DNA of 64,000 nt from Brachycybe producta (lineage: Eukaryota > Arthropoda > Diplopoda > Playtdesmida > Andrognathidae): NCBI GenBank assembly GCA_036925085.1, contig JAUPFP010000056.1, positions 496,001 through 560,000 of the forward strand. Reading direction: 5' to 3'. The number at the start of each line of letters is the position of its first letter. Position 1 is the stretch's first letter. Positions 9,976 to 22,539 of this stretch are shown here, one piece after another. The notes under the pieces are model-generated. The model saw nothing but the letters and a program-made list of their open reading frames with translations. It was not told the origin of the DNA and did not search any database. The translations under genes and the position numbers were made by a program.

Positions 9976-10931
9976 TTTTTTTTTTTAAAAAAAATATAGT
10001 CCACAAAACACACTAAAAAAAATTTCGCCCAAAAAAAAAATCAAATCCGTGTCTCACTCACTCACTCTTAATATTTCTTTCTTTCTTATGGCATCCTTCT
10101 GGGCCTATATATCAAAAAAAAAGGAAAGAACAAAGACAAGTTTTAAACCAAAAATTTGCGAGAATTCATGAGCGACTTTGACACTTGGTACCTGGGTAGG
10201 TAGGGGGAGGGAGGAGGGAGGGTTGGTATAGGCCTACATACAAAAAAAAAACCCCCAAAAGTTCTTGCAAACATTCACTATTATTATTATTAACGTGACG
10301 GCCCGTCCATTACACTTCGTTAGGACGATATACAACAAAAAACAACAGCACACACACATACACACAAAAAAAAGCCGATATTATAATATATATACCTTGC
10401 TTTATACTGTACACGTGGTTTGCACTGAAAATGAGGCCCTGCCTGACACCTTTCTCCCATCCTCTCTCTCTTTCTTTCTTTCTATCTCTCTCTATATGAA
10501 TGATTAACGCACAGAGTGCACTGGTGTTCTTATAAATCACTCCAAATCATATAACACATTATATTATGTTAAAGCAACACTGAGAAGACATTTCCACCCA
10601 CCCCTCCCCTCCCTTAAGAAAATTAGGGTGGGTTAGAGCAGCAGCAGCACGTGCGAGGAGGCTTCAATGACGTCACACACTAGACAACTGAATTGTTTTC
10701 TTTTTCTAAATAGGACTTATTGGTTTCAAAAGAGATATGTATTTCGAATGGCTCACTTAAAACGCGTCTAATTTAAATATCTAAAAAAAAACTAGTTGTT
10801 AATCAACAAGATATTAAAATTTATTATTCGTACAAAAAGTGAGACATATTTGTCAAAAATTGACAAAGTTGTTTTAAAAAAAAAGTCTTTCTGAAGTCTA
10901 AGTAACAATTTAAGACTTTTTTTTTTCTTCT
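9976..10931. other. Spacer upstream of Otx exon 1 with simple repeats
   Basis: No gene recognised. Poly-A/T runs, TTTC/CTCT runs (10460-10495), TGTG/ACAC runs and a CpG-containing stretch 'gcagcagcagcacgtgcgagg' region near 10640. Frames of 70-80 codons at 10265-10540 are translations of simple repeats. Confidence 0.5.
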
Positions 10932-11462
10932 TTAAGGTGGCTGAATAGATATTTATTTTGTATTTGTGTCTCAACTCGAGAGAGTTGAGAGTTGTTGCCG
11001 CCATTGTAGTGGCTTATGTTAAGCTCCATAGACATTACGAAAAAAAAAAATTCAAATTGTTTTCAAAACTAGAATGGTAAATGATTATGTTAGAAGTTTT
11101 TTTGATGGCAATATCTTAAAAAATAAACATTTTCTATAAAAGTTAAGTTTGAAAATGACACAGTTTTTTTTTAAGTTTTTCTAATGAAATTTCATGAAAA
11201 ACTATTTTCGCCCCTTTTTTTTCAAACTGTAATAAAAAGTTTATTTCGAAAGATATCATTATGAAAAAAAAAACTTAAGCATTATCAAAAAACTATTCTT
11301 GTTTCTAAAACACTTTGAATTTTTTTTCGTAATATTTCTCCTGAAAACAGTTTTGCTTGAAAAACGTGAAGGGAAGAGACTTCCTATAGAATATAATAGC
11401 CACACTGGTGGCGCCATCTGATGGGACGAAAACAAAATAAATATCTACTCAGCCACCTTAAT
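10932..11462. mobile_element. Composite fold-back, AAGGTGGCTGAATAGATATT termini
   Basis: Clear inverted termini: 'aaggtggctgaatagatatt' at 10934 and 'aataaatatctactcagcca' with 'cctt' ending near 11460. Inside, about 11060-11320 is an ACTAGAAG fold-back repeat. The outer arms recur, diverged, at 8840-9403. Confidence 0.75.
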
Positions 11463-12194
11463 GGTTATTTTCAAAAATTACGTATATCTGATTTTATGTT
11501 GTCAACAACAAATTATGTTAAAATTTGAAATGAGTAGCTTTTAAATAATTTTATATATTTTTAAGATATTTATCTTTAAAGACGACGCGTTTTATGTGCC
11601 CCCCCCCCTAATCCGATATATGGTTTCTATTATTTCGAGGGTTTTTCCCTAGGATTTTTTTTTAAGGAACTTGTTTTTCGAGGGTTGAGAGAGAGAGTCA
11701 TGAAGGCGACGAAGAACAAGCATTTAAGGGGGTCATTTGCCGCCTACAAACTGTGGACGTCCCGCCGTGGACCCTGACTGGCCTCGACCACAACCGAATA
11801 TCTATAGGCCTCTTTTCTCTCTCTCTCTTTCTATCTCTACATTGTCGGCTTTTGCAGGTGTTATTCAAAAAAAAAATACCACCTGGGTCCAACTTTCTCA
11901 CCTGATATAGCTAGTTAGTTAGTTAGTTAAAGTTAACTTAGTCTACTAAAAAAAAATCTCACATATTTTTATCATGATTTGGCACTAACTCTATAGGCCT
12001 ATATTTAAGTCCGAACAGGACGCAAAATAATCCAATTGTTAAATTGACTAAATATGTGAGGGATTTAATTTATTATCCAATTTATAATATTTGATTATTT
12101 GATTTTGTTGAAAAAAAAAAATAAAATTCATAGTTTGGTAAAATACTAGAAACTAGAAGAGGAATCAGGAATTATGAAAAGTAATTTTTATAGA
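11463..12194. other. Spacer
   Basis: No gene recognised. Contains a 9-base C run (about 11600), GA/CT runs (11815-11837), a TTAG run (11911-11928) and a weak inverted pair 'ctcacatatttt' and 'aatatgtgagg'. Otherwise AT-rich. Confidence 0.5.
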
Positions 12195-12747
12195 GCTTGG
12201 ATTTTTATGCAAAATATCATGCAAATGTTTCTCAATCTGTGGCCCAAGAGCCAATTGTAAAGTAACAAGCAATCACCCATTTAGATCAACAATTATGGGT
12301 TTTCAATCAAAAACACTGGTTAGAGGCTAGAACTCTAACTGAAAACTAATAGTGATCAAGACATCTAACCTCTAACCATCCTTTTTTTTATTAAAAAAGC
12401 ATAGATCTAATTGCAGTTGCTCTAATGGTTCGGATTTTCATGCAATATCAATTTGTGGCCCAAGAGCCAATTGTGAAGTAACAATCCCCATTTAGATCAA
12501 CCGACAACACTGGTTAGAGATTCTAGTTGACAATTACTGATATTAACCAGACATCTAGCCTCTAACCACCAAACCATGATTAGAACAAGCATGATTATAG
12601 TTGTTCTAAATGATGATGATTACTTCAAGAATTTGTACTTGGGCCACAGATTGAGAAACATTTTGACTAATTTTGCATTTCGGCACTCGAGCCAAAAATT
12701 GAATAAATATTTGCTTTATGTATTTTTGAATAAAAATCCGAGCCCTA
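12195..12747. mobile_element. Fold-back MITE GGGCTCGGATTTTTATGC type, partially duplicated
   Basis: Termini 'gcttggatttttatgcaaa' and 'aataaaaatccgagcccta', with 'tttctcaatctgtggccca' paired with 'tgggccacagattgagaaa'. An internal stem 'ggttagaggctaga' pairs with 'tctagcctctaacca'. The left arm occurs twice (about 12195 and 12428). Other copies at 14910-15225, 19805-20120, 23445-23745, 29625-29915, 30675-31240, 49575-50045 and 53158-53390. Confidence 0.8.
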
Positions 12748-13061
12748 TATAGTAGGCCCCTAATGTCCTAACAGATACGGGCTTGTATATTTAATATTTA
12801 TATATGACAATGTTTTATTCAAATTTGAGAACTGTCATAAAACTTTTTTATTTTGTGATGGAATTACGTTGACGGGAATCCTTGAACTACTTAATCAAAA
12901 CTAACTATTAGAATAAATTTATGTCATTTATTAGAATTTCTATAGAATAGAATGAATCACATTAAAATGAACTTTACAAAGTTCACATTAGACCTATATA
13001 TAGGGGCCTACATGGTTATACAAAAATTAAGGCTATAGCCCCCCCCCCTCCATTATTTGGA

Positions 13062-13285
13062 GTGAGCCCAGTCATCGCAGCGCCCACCGAGCCCATGAGG
13101 CGCACCGAACCCACAAAGTCTCTCAGCTAGGGTTTTTATAAAACCCTACTAAAGCCCACAAAGCCCCAATATATAGGTTGGACTTTTTTTTTTTGCTAAA
13201 GCCCACCAACGAGCCCATCACAGACCCATGAAGCACCACTGGGCTCATACCAGCCCATGGTTCAACTCAGTCCATATATGGGCTC
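13062..13285. repeat. Degenerate GAGCCCA/AAGCCCAC minisatellite
   Basis: A GC-rich block with repeated short motifs 'gagccca', 'agcccac' and 'cacaaagcc', some inverted ('gggctcat', 'tgggct'). Not coding in any frame. Beyond it, about 13392-13492 holds half an ACTAGAAG repeat. Confidence 0.55.
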
Positions 13286-13546
13286 TATGTATAGGTCTCT
13301 ACTTCACATGATAAAAATAAATCCAAATTTACGTTTTTTTTTATTAATTTTGTAATAAAAAACAATTTAAAACTAATTAATACAGTAGGCTATTTTCAAA
13401 CTGACACAAAAAGTTTAATTTGAAAGATATTGTCATGAAATTACTTATACCTCATTTTTTTAACTCTTCTAGTATCTAACAAAACAATAAATTTTTCTTT
13501 TCTAAAATTCCTTCTACATTTAAAATTAACGACTATTCAAATTTAT

Positions 13547-13996
13547 TAGAGGCGAGGGACGAATCCTAAATGTTCTCGAATCCGAATCCTAAAAGATTCT
13601 CGAAACCCTCGAATCTCTCGAATCCTTCATATAAAAATCCTATATTATTCATTAAGAAGATAGAAATAAATGAAATAATATTAAATATTAAATTATTAAT
13701 AATAAAGTGTGGCACTCATGGTCTTAACACAAGGTGATCCATTGGTCCGGACCCGGATCGGGTTCGACTACCGAAATAGTGCAACAATCGCCGGTTTTTT
13801 GTTGTTAGTGAACGCTTCTATTGGATGTCAATGGAGTTAAAACTAATTTTACCAAAGTTTTTAACAGTTTTTTTTTTAAAGGTTAGGATTCGAAAGATTC
13901 GAAAAAGACGAAGAAAAGAGTGAAGATTCGAGTTTTCGAATCTCGAATCTTTTTCAAGATTCACGGGATTAGAGGATTCGAATGTCCCATGCCTAA
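13547..13996 (+). mobile_element. hAT-like MITE, TIR ending ...GGGAC..TCGAATCC
   Basis: Flanked by 8-bp direct repeats AAATTTAT (13539-13546 and 13997-14004). Terminal inverted repeats 'taGAGGCGAGGGACGAATCC' and 'GGATTCGAATGTCCCATGCC' match imperfectly. The interior has many 'tctcgaatc' motifs. A second copy in opposite orientation, 39988-40408, also has an 8-bp duplication. An 8-bp duplication is characteristic of the hAT superfamily. No transposase. Confidence 0.8.
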
Positions 13997-14004
13997 AAAT
14001 TTAT

Positions 14005-14594
14005 ATAGAACCTATATTTGTAGAAAAACCCTAAAAAATAAAAACCTTTAAAATTTAGCTCTTCCTTTAGGTCCCTTATTATGGCCCACCCGTACTGGGT
14101 CGTGCACCTGCAAGCATGCATGCATGCAAGGATGCAATCCCCCCCTCTTCTTGTTCTAATTTTAATAAAGCCTGAGGCTTCCTGAGAGGAGGGATATGAC
14201 AGGCATATATATATAGAGAGAGAGAGAGCCCTGTAGGCCTCCTCCTCCTCCTCGTTCGTTCCCTTCTCTGTCCAAAGTCACCTCCGGTCACTGTCCATCA
14301 CTTTTCTAAGGGTGGAGGAAATGGTATTTGCTTTGCATATAATGTGTGCAGGTGGGTCAAATAGTCCAGAAAGAACAAAACAAAACAAGACCCAAAAAAC
14401 ACAACAATTGTCTGAATATATAATAAAAATCCTCTCTTTCTTTAAATTAATTGTTAAAAAAAAATCTCAAAAAAAAAAAACAAAAGAAAAATGAAATAAT
14501 GCAAATTTGTATCAAAATTATATTAAAAAAAAAACTTAAAGAGGGCAGATTTTTTGGCCCCCCCCCCCCCGAGGGCGGAAACAAAAAATTCAGA
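14005..14594. other. Spacer with simple repeats
   Basis: No gene. Contains 'gcatgcatgcatgc' near 14113, an AG run (14213-14229), CTC runs, long A runs (14455-14490) and a 12-base C run near 14561. Frames here are low-complexity. Confidence 0.5.
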
Positions 14595-15423
14595 TCATTT
14601 CCAACCGGAATGAATTGATTTAAATCACTTGATTAATGATTTAAATCGCGATTTTAATCACATGATTTTTTTTTATAAAAGAAAAATTGAGATTTAATTA
14701 TTTATTATAATTTGGATTTTGAATAATTACTCTGCAAGTAGCTTAGAGAGAGCCTGTGGCAGAGGGACCATTTAGTCCAAAAGCAGCATATAGAAATGCG
14801 ATGGTTTAAACAATCAAAACTTAAGCTAATTTTTTAAAAGAACAATACGTTTTTTTTAAAAAGAAAATATTAAATTAATAATTTATTATTAATATATAAA
14901 GTTAATAAATAGGGCTTCGGATTTTTATGCAAAATATCAAAGCAAGTGTTTCTCAATCTGTGGCCCAAGCGCCAATTGTAAAGATCAACCAACAATTAAG
15001 ATTGCTTTTTTTTCAATGAAAAACACCGGTTAGAGGCTAGACCTTTAGTTAACAACTGATAGAAACCAGACATTAGCCTCTAACCAGCCTTTTTGATTAG
15101 AAAAAAAAGCATAATTGCAGTTGATCTAATGATGAAGATTAGATCTACTTCAACAATTGGCACTTGGGCCACAAATTGAGAAACATTTGCTTTCGATATT
15201 TTACATAAAAATCCGAAACCATATTAATAAACAATTAAAAAACGCACGTTTCTTTAAAATTTTAATTGTTTGTGTTGTACACCGAAAAATTCTAATATAT
15301 ATTTAAATTTTTAATGTAAAGTATTGCGTTTATACTTAATCGTGATTTAATTTAACTCATGATTTAATTTTTAAAAAAATCCGATTTTTTTTTTAAATTT
15401 TCTTAATTAAATTTCCAACCCTG
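14595..15423. mobile_element. Composite: GATTTAAATCA fold-back interrupted by two other repeats
   Basis: Left part 'tttccaaccggaatgaattg' followed by 'gatttaaatc' motifs; right part (about 15340-15423) is the inverse, ending 'aatttccaaccctg'. Inserted between them are a retrotransposon 3' tail (14725-14795) and a GGGCTCGG fold-back (14910-15225). Related GATTTAAAT arrays lie at 62640-63020. Confidence 0.6.
14725..14795 (-). mobile_element. Non-LTR retrotransposon 3' end (truncated)
   Basis: Contains 'actctgcaagtagct..gagagcctgtggcagaggga', the inverse of the tail following the degraded LINE coding end at 44900-45150. Only the 3' tail is present, as expected for a heavily 5'-truncated insertion. 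Confidence 0.6.
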
Positions 15424-15832
15424 TTTTTCCGAACTAAATTTATTTATTCCGCAAAACAAGAAGATCTCCACACATTTTTATTAATGTGCAGTTTCCATAT
15501 ATAAGTTTTATGAGAAATTTACCAAATGTTTTTTATTCGGCTTTTCGATTTATATTTCCTATTTTTTTTTATTCAAATTGTTATTTAAATAATAAAAGAC
15601 CCTCTCTTTTATATTTTTTAATTTTCAAGGCCGTCAATTTCAAGGGGCCTCTTTTACACCATATGGACTTTTAGGAACATTTTCACACAATGACCGAAAG
15701 TGACGTTGAGACAAAGGAGGTCCCTTAAAAGGGACTTCTTCACTTCTGTCGAAGAAATATACCACTTTTGGGGCTCAAAATTCTCACTTGCATTTTTGGT
15801 TATTCTACGTTTTAGAAGCGCTTATTGAAGGT
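15424..15832. other. Spacer
   Basis: No gene recognised. Includes a short hairpin 'aggtcccttaaaagggactt' near 15718. The 62-codon frame at 15486-15674 has no family resemblance. Confidence 0.5.
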
Positions 15833-16595
15833 GTGTTAGAAACTAGAACGGCAGCTCAATCACTTAATATAGTAGGCCTATATTGATATCTTTCAAAATA
15901 AACTTTTTATATAAACCAAACTTTTGTCAATAAAACGTTTATTTTGAAACTGGCATAAAAAGCTTATTTTCAAATTGACAAAAAAAAAAGCTTATTTTAA
16001 AAGATATCAACGTGAAAATAGGCCTATACTATATATATGAAGTGATTCAGCAACTCTTCTAGTTTCTAAAATACTTTTATATTCTCATTTATGAATGCAT
16101 TGAATAAAAATGTGTTAGAAACTAGAACGGCAGCGGAATCCCTTCATAGTATAGGCCTATTTTCACGTTGATATCTTTCAAAATAAACTTTTTATAGGTG
16201 TATAAGCCAAACGTTTGCCAATAAAACGTTTATTTTGAAACTGAACATAAAAAGCTTATTTTCAAATTGACCACAAAAAAAAGTTTATTTTAAAAGATAT
16301 CAATGTGAAAATAGGCCTATACTATGAAGTGATGATTCAGCAACTCTTCTAGTTTCTAAAATACTTTCATATTCTCATTTATGAATGCATTGAATGCAAA
16401 TGTGTTAGAAACTAGAACGGTAGCTAGTATAGGCCTATTTTGATATCTTTCAAAATAAACTTTTTATATATAGGCCAAACTTTTGCCTATATAAAACGTT
16501 TATTTTAAAAAAATATCAACATGAAAATAAGTATACTATGAAATGATTCAGCAACTCTTCTAGTTTCTATAAAATACTTTCATATATTCTCTCCT
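15833..16595. repeat. Tandem array of three ACTAGAAC fold-back units
   Basis: Three successive units of about 200-280 bp (about 15833-16083, 16110-16372, 16400-16595). Each starts 'gtgttagaaactagaacgg', passes 'aggcctat' and 'gatatctttcaaaataaact', then the inverse arm 'gtttattttaaaagatatca' and 'caactcttctagtttcta'. Units also share the junction 'atgaatgcattgaat', so the array grew by duplication of a whole fold-back plus flank. Confidence 0.8.
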
Positions 16596-16619
16596 TTATG
16601 GGATGCGTTTAACAAAACT

Positions 16620-16970
16620 GTGTTAGAAACTAGAACGGTATAGCCTATATAGCTGAATTTAACTTTGTATTTTCAATGTTTAATATCTTTCAAAATAAAA
16701 CTTTTATAGTTCAAAAATCTAAAAAAAATATCGCCTGCGAAAACGTAAAAAGCATATTTTTTTTTAAAAAAATGATAAACATTAAAATATATTTTACAAT
16801 TAGAATTATTAATTATATAAGATGCATGATGACCCAGTATTGTCAGTGTATAGGATTTTTTGGTTTTAAAATTTCCGATTTTACATTTTTTGTTTATAAT
16901 GTAATAAACTTAATAAGTTTTTCAGGAGCAAAATTTGATAGAAAACTAGAAAAGTAGTTTAAACACTTGA

Positions 16971-17032
<62 letters not shown>

Positions 17033-17235
17033 TTAAGTGTTTGAATTACTTTTCTAGTTTTCTTTATATAAAAAAACACTTTCCAGTTTCCATCAAATTT
17101 TCCTCCTGAAAAACCTATTAAGTTTATTACATAAACAAGAAATGTACAGTAAAATCAGAAATTTTAAAACCTAAAAATCCAATACTAACAATACTGGGTC
17201 ATCATGCATCTTATATAATTAATAATAATTGTAAT
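16620..17235. repeat. Large palindrome with an (AT)29 axis
   Basis: About 16795-16972 is repeated in inverted orientation at 17031-17232. Shared blocks in order include 'atataagatgcatgatgacc', 'cagtattgt', 'ttggttttaaaatttc', 'gtaataaacttaataagttt', 'ttcaggag' and 'gaaaactagaaaagta'. Arms of about 175-200 bp match at roughly nine positions in ten by eye. The axis is a pure (AT)29 at 16973-17030. The outer left flank starts with another 'gtgttagaaactagaacgg' arm. Confidence 0.85.
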
Positions 17236-17529
17236 TAATACTTTAAACAAGTTTTTCTTGTAACCATTATATGTGAATCATATAATAGTTATAACTTCTG
17301 GTTAACTATATGTAATATAACAGGTTTTGCGTCACCCTATATAAATGTTTGTTATAAAAAAATGCAAGGGTTAAATTGTGGGTGGGTATTTCCGGTTTAA
17401 AAAAAAAACAATCTAAAAATAATTTTGTTTTATTTAAACTGGAAAATATAAATTATTTGTCGTTATTTTTTATGTGAACATTTGTAATAAACTAATTAAT
17501 ACTGTTGTTTATTTATGTTTGGATTTTGA

Positions 17530-17605
17530 CAATGCAATTTCGAATGTTGTCCCTCTGCCACAGGTCTTCTCGGTTGCTTGCAGAGTATAATTATTCAAAT
17601 TTTGA
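17530..17605 (+). mobile_element. Non-LTR retrotransposon 3' end (truncated)
   Basis: 'gtccctctgccacaggtctt' then 'ctcggttgcttgcagagtat' matches the tails at 22540-22640 and 45070-45150. Plus orientation by comparison with the coding remnant at 44.9 kb. Confidence 0.65.
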
Positions 17606-17675
17606 AATTCTCAAATTCTTTTCAACTTTCTCAAATCGGACACAATCCCGAATAAATTGATAATGAACTAAATAA

Positions 17676-18489
17676 GGGTTGGGAAATACGAAGACAACTT
17701 TTTGAAAGACTTTTTCGACGACAAAATCAAGTCGAAAGTCGCTTAAAATTCGCCTGTGTGCCAGGGTTGCCCGTCATTTTATTTAAAAAAAATGCATCGC
17801 GACGACAGACCAGCGACCTTCGACTTCATTTTGTCGCTGAAAAGTCTTTCAAAAGTTGTCTGTGTGTTTCAACTCCAAAGCTCTTCGAACATAGACGACT
17901 TTTGAAAGACTTATCGGCGACAAAATAAAGTCGAAAGTCGCTTAAAATTCGCCTGTGTGCCAGGGTTGCCCGTCATTTTATTTTAAAAAAAGTGCATCGC
18001 GACGACAGACCAGCGACCTTCGACTTCATTTTGTCGCCGAAAAGTCGTCTATGCTCGAAGGGCTTTAGAGTTGGAACACACAGGCGACTTTTGAAAGACT
18101 TTTCGGCGACAAAATAAAGTTGAAAGTCGCTTAAAATTCGCCTGTGTGCCAGGGTTGCCCGTCATTTTATTTTTAAAAAAATGCATCGCGACCTTCGACT
18201 TCATTTTGTCGCCGAAAAGTCGTCTATGCTCGAAGGGCTTTAGAGTTGGAACACACAGACAACTCAAAAGACTTTTCGGCTACAAAATTAAGTGAAAAGT
18301 CGCTCGCTGGGCTGTCGTCACAATATATTTTCGTTGGAAAGACGTCAACCTTGGCCCACAGTTAAAACAACGCCTATGTCGCCAAGCTTCGTGTCTGTCT
18401 TTCCATAGAAAATACATTGCGACGACACCACCACACAACCTTCGACTTCTTTTTGTCGCCAAAAAAAAAAAACTTTCGCGCTAAGGACC
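17676..18489. mobile_element. Long fold-back with four tandem 180-bp units, TAA target duplication
   Basis: Bounded by TAA at 17673-17675 and 18490-18492; ends GGGTTGGGAA and ...GGACC. Inside, about 17690-18255 holds three units of about 185 bp ('cgacaaaataaagtcgaaag', 'gcctgtgtgccagggttgcc', 'ttcgacttcattttgtcgcc'), then a diverged fourth. Each unit is itself self-complementary ('cgacttcattttgtcg' with 'cgacaaaataaagtcg'). Ends and TAA duplication resemble the GACACACAGACCAC family. Confidence 0.75.
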
Positions 18490-18608
18490 TAACTCTAAAA
18501 GGAACTCAGAAGGTCCAAACAATAAAATTACGTAATAAAAATATTAAAATTGCATTATCAAAACAACAATAGATTCGATTATATTCAATCAAAATACAAA
18601 ATTCTTAC

Positions 18609-18990
18609 CTGAAATGTGGTTAAAGAAGTTTATAAAAACAACAACAACAACAACCAGAAATTGAGTCTTAATTGTCTTTTTCTCTCGAATTTTGATTAAA
18701 AATTGAAATCACACACAAAAAAAAATTCACGTAAATATTTCTCGTCGAACTCCTCCACCGCCGCCGCCGCCGCTGCTTTCGAAAATAACGGAGTTTAGTT
18801 CAATTGAAAGCCGACAAAAATCACTGGTATAAAAATATCATCGGTAAATGTGTAAAAGTGGGGGGAAGTGAGAGAGGCGATCGAGAGAGTGTCCATCGAC
18901 CGAACTCATCGCAACCTCGTTCCGAAGCCAGCGTAACTTTTTAGATGGCAATTGTACCGCATTGCCTTATCATTGAAGGGGAGAAAGGCC
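18609..18990 (-). promoter_or_regulatory. Candidate distal Otx promoter and non-coding first exon
   Basis: A 380-bp non-repetitive, CpG-containing island in AT-rich DNA. On the minus strand it ends in a consensus donor, CATTTCAG|gtaagaat, at 18609. Between 18610 and 18990 are a (CCG)5-like stretch (18757-18772), an ETS-type GGAAGT (18864-18869, plus strand) and a GATA-type site (ccttatca, 18965-18972; TGATAAGG on minus). No conserved protein is encoded, so if it is an exon it is probably 5' UTR spliced to the leader before 9633. A TATAAAAA at 18828 faces the plus strand and would not serve Otx. Inference from composition, donor and position. Confidence 0.4.
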
Positions 18991-19804
18991 TCTCTTTAAG
19001 CGCTATACTTGGCTGCTATTATTATTATTATTATTATTATGGCCAACAGCAGAAAGAGAGAAAAAAAAGCCCAGTTCCCACCCACCTAAAAATATAACCA
19101 AACCTCCTCCTCCCCCTTAAAACCAACCCCTCAATCTATTCAACGCCCCCTTCATCATAAATACAATGGCGAATTCAACCAATGAGAATGTTAGAATTAT
19201 TCCACCTTCTCCACCCAATCAACACACTTTCATTATAATGTATTTAAACGAAAAAAAAGGGCGGAGTCTAAAAAAATCCCACCCTTCCCCACCCCCTTTC
19301 TCATTGAAAAAGTATGCAATGTTAACTTATATAGAGAAGGAAGGATATAAATGAAAACGCCTCATTGTCGAATGATTGACAGTCGGAAGTGGGAGGAGCT
19401 AATGTCAATCATTTAATCAAATGGAAAACATACAACTAATTATTTATATTTAGGTCTATAAACCTAATAATATATTACAAACTGGAACTCCGTTTTAATA
19501 GTGAAATATATTATCTATATTTAAAAAAAAACATCATAATTTTCAAAAAAAAAAAGATACATGATTTGTGAGGTCTCGGCAGCCATTTTTTTTAAATAAT
19601 GTTAACTATTTGTATTATGGTTTTATATTTAAATGAAAGTTGTTATACCTGTACATCTATAAAAAGGTCCTATGTATAGGCCTAATATAAGTTTATATAA
19701 AGCAGTTTAATTTTTCATTGTGCACTTTTTAAGAAAAATAGTCTTTTTATATCAAATATGCTGGAAATTATTGAAAATAATTTAAATTTTGTATTATTAT
19801 TATT
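18991..19804. other. Upstream spacer with pyrimidine-rich stretches
   Basis: No gene recognised. (TTA)n near 19017-19040, C-rich runs at 19078-19130, and a hairpin near 19367-19412 ('aatgattgacagtcgg' with 'aatgtcaatcatt'). The 62-codon frame at 19166-19354 looks compositional, with no recognisable domain. Confidence 0.45.
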
Positions 19805-20120
19805 ATTAGAGCTCGGATATTTATGCAAAATATCAATAAGCAAATGTTTCTCAATCTGTGGCCCAAGAGCCAATTGTGAAGTAACAATCCCAACAACTAA
19901 TATTTGTTTTTGTTTTTTCAATTAAAATAACTGGTTAAAGGCTAGAACACTAGTTTACAAATGATACTAACCAGACATCTAGCCTCTTATTAGCATTTAT
20001 TAGTAAAAAGTTGTTCTAATGATGAGGATCATTATACTTAACAAATGGCACTTGGGCCACACGTTGAGAAACATTTTGCTTGATAGACCCCCCCCCCTCT
20101 AATTGGCGTAAAAATTCGAG
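19805..20120. mobile_element. Fold-back MITE GGGCTCGG type
   Basis: Termini 'agagctcggatatttatgca' and 'aaaattcgagccctaa', with inner 'ctcaatctgtggcccaagag' paired with 'cttgggccacacgttgag'. A 9-base C run interrupts the right arm at about 20091. Confidence 0.75.
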
Positions 20121-20129
20121 CCCTAATTA

Positions 20130-21439
<1,310 letters not shown>

Positions 21440-21899
21440 TACCTCGTTTCCATATTGCAAAAATTAACTGCAGTTACATAACCAAGGTTATTTGTTAACT
21501 GCAGTTTGCAGACAAGCTATATATAGAATGCATGTATAGAAGTGGTATGGGCCATACTTTTGTGTCTCCATTTTTAAATTATTTTGTGTCACTTTCTGTT
21601 AAACATGTATAAAGGTTATGCATTTCATCTGAAATTTTTAACTCCTCATTCAATCAAAAATCGAGTGCTCTCACTATCCGCCATGTTGTTTGTAGGCTAA
21701 ATTTGTTTGAACGCATATTAGCTGTGATGTCTATTTAACCAATTCAATAATATGGTTAAAACTATACATTGTGCAATTAATACACTTGGGTTAACTCCAT
21801 TGTTCAGAAAATTAACAATGCAGGTTAGATCCAACCACTTTATATAGTTTCCACTTGAAAATTAGATCTAACTGTGGTTAACGTTTTAACTGTAGTTCA
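21440..21899. repeat. Possible fold-back with TTAACTGCAGTT-like arms
   Basis: 'cgtttccatattgc' and 'ttaactgcagttac' on the left are mirrored by 'ggttaacgttttaactgtagtt' and 'tatagtttccacttg' on the right. Imperfect and seen once only, so this is tentative. Ends directly against the MITE that begins at 21900. Confidence 0.35.
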
Positions 21900-22223
21900 T
21901 ACTTAGTACACACCAGATAGTCTAATTTAAATGCATTTAAATAATAAACATGTTCTACAGAGCCCTGTGAAGGGCAAACAAACAATATGTCGAATTCAAT
22001 TTATTGTAGTTAATAATCTGAAAATATTTGAGTTAATACTTATTAAATATATACAGTAATTTATATAAACTATTGACAAAACATTGATTTAGTATTTCAA
22101 TTTAAAATATTAATAATAAAGTCAATTTTTATTTGGTTCATGTCCTTAACTGGATTCCGTATATTTTTCACCTAAACACATTTAATTTGAATTCATTTAA
22201 CTCATGTGTGTATATACAAGGTA
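21900..22223 (+). mobile_element. PIF/Harbinger-like MITE TACCTAGTACACAC, copy 1
   Basis: Termini TACTTAGTACACACC and ...TATACAAGGTA, imperfect inverted repeats of one another. Interior conserved in all copies: 'atttaaatgcatttaaataa', 'acagagccctgtgaaggg', 'ccttaactggattccgtata', 'cacctaaacacattt'. Right flank TAA; the left flank has decayed to TCA. No coding capacity. Confidence 0.8.
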
Positions 22224-22539
22224 TAAACGAAGGGCCCTATTGACTCTAATCTTAATAACTTTTAAGTCAAAGCTATAATGCGAAACTAATCAAACTTTTA
22301 CATGAAATTTCCTATATTTTAAAGTTTGAATACGAATTTAGCATTAGCTTTGACTTACGAGCATATATCAATCGATTAAGAATTAGACCTAGACCTATAT
22401 ACATTCCTATAGAGTTATAAAGACAATGGAACTCTTATCCTGCAGTAAGAAGTGGTGAATGGAGATAATTTTGTTCTGTGGGATTGACATTTTTGTATAT
22501 TCATTTTTTTTTATATATGTGCATGTATAAGTAAGTGCT

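Noticed and set aside
13740-13780. tRNA-like string 'gggttcgactaccg'
   Set aside because: No cloverleaf can be built around it; it is part of the hAT-like MITE.
18828-18835. TATAAAAA as the TATA box of the distal Otx promoter
   Set aside because: It is oriented for plus-strand transcription, opposite to Otx. No plus-strand gene is recognisable downstream.
18944-19085. Plus-strand frame from ATGGCAATTGTACCG across the candidate promoter
   Set aside because: After about 25 codons it runs into the (TTA)n microsatellite and encodes poly-Tyr; no domain.
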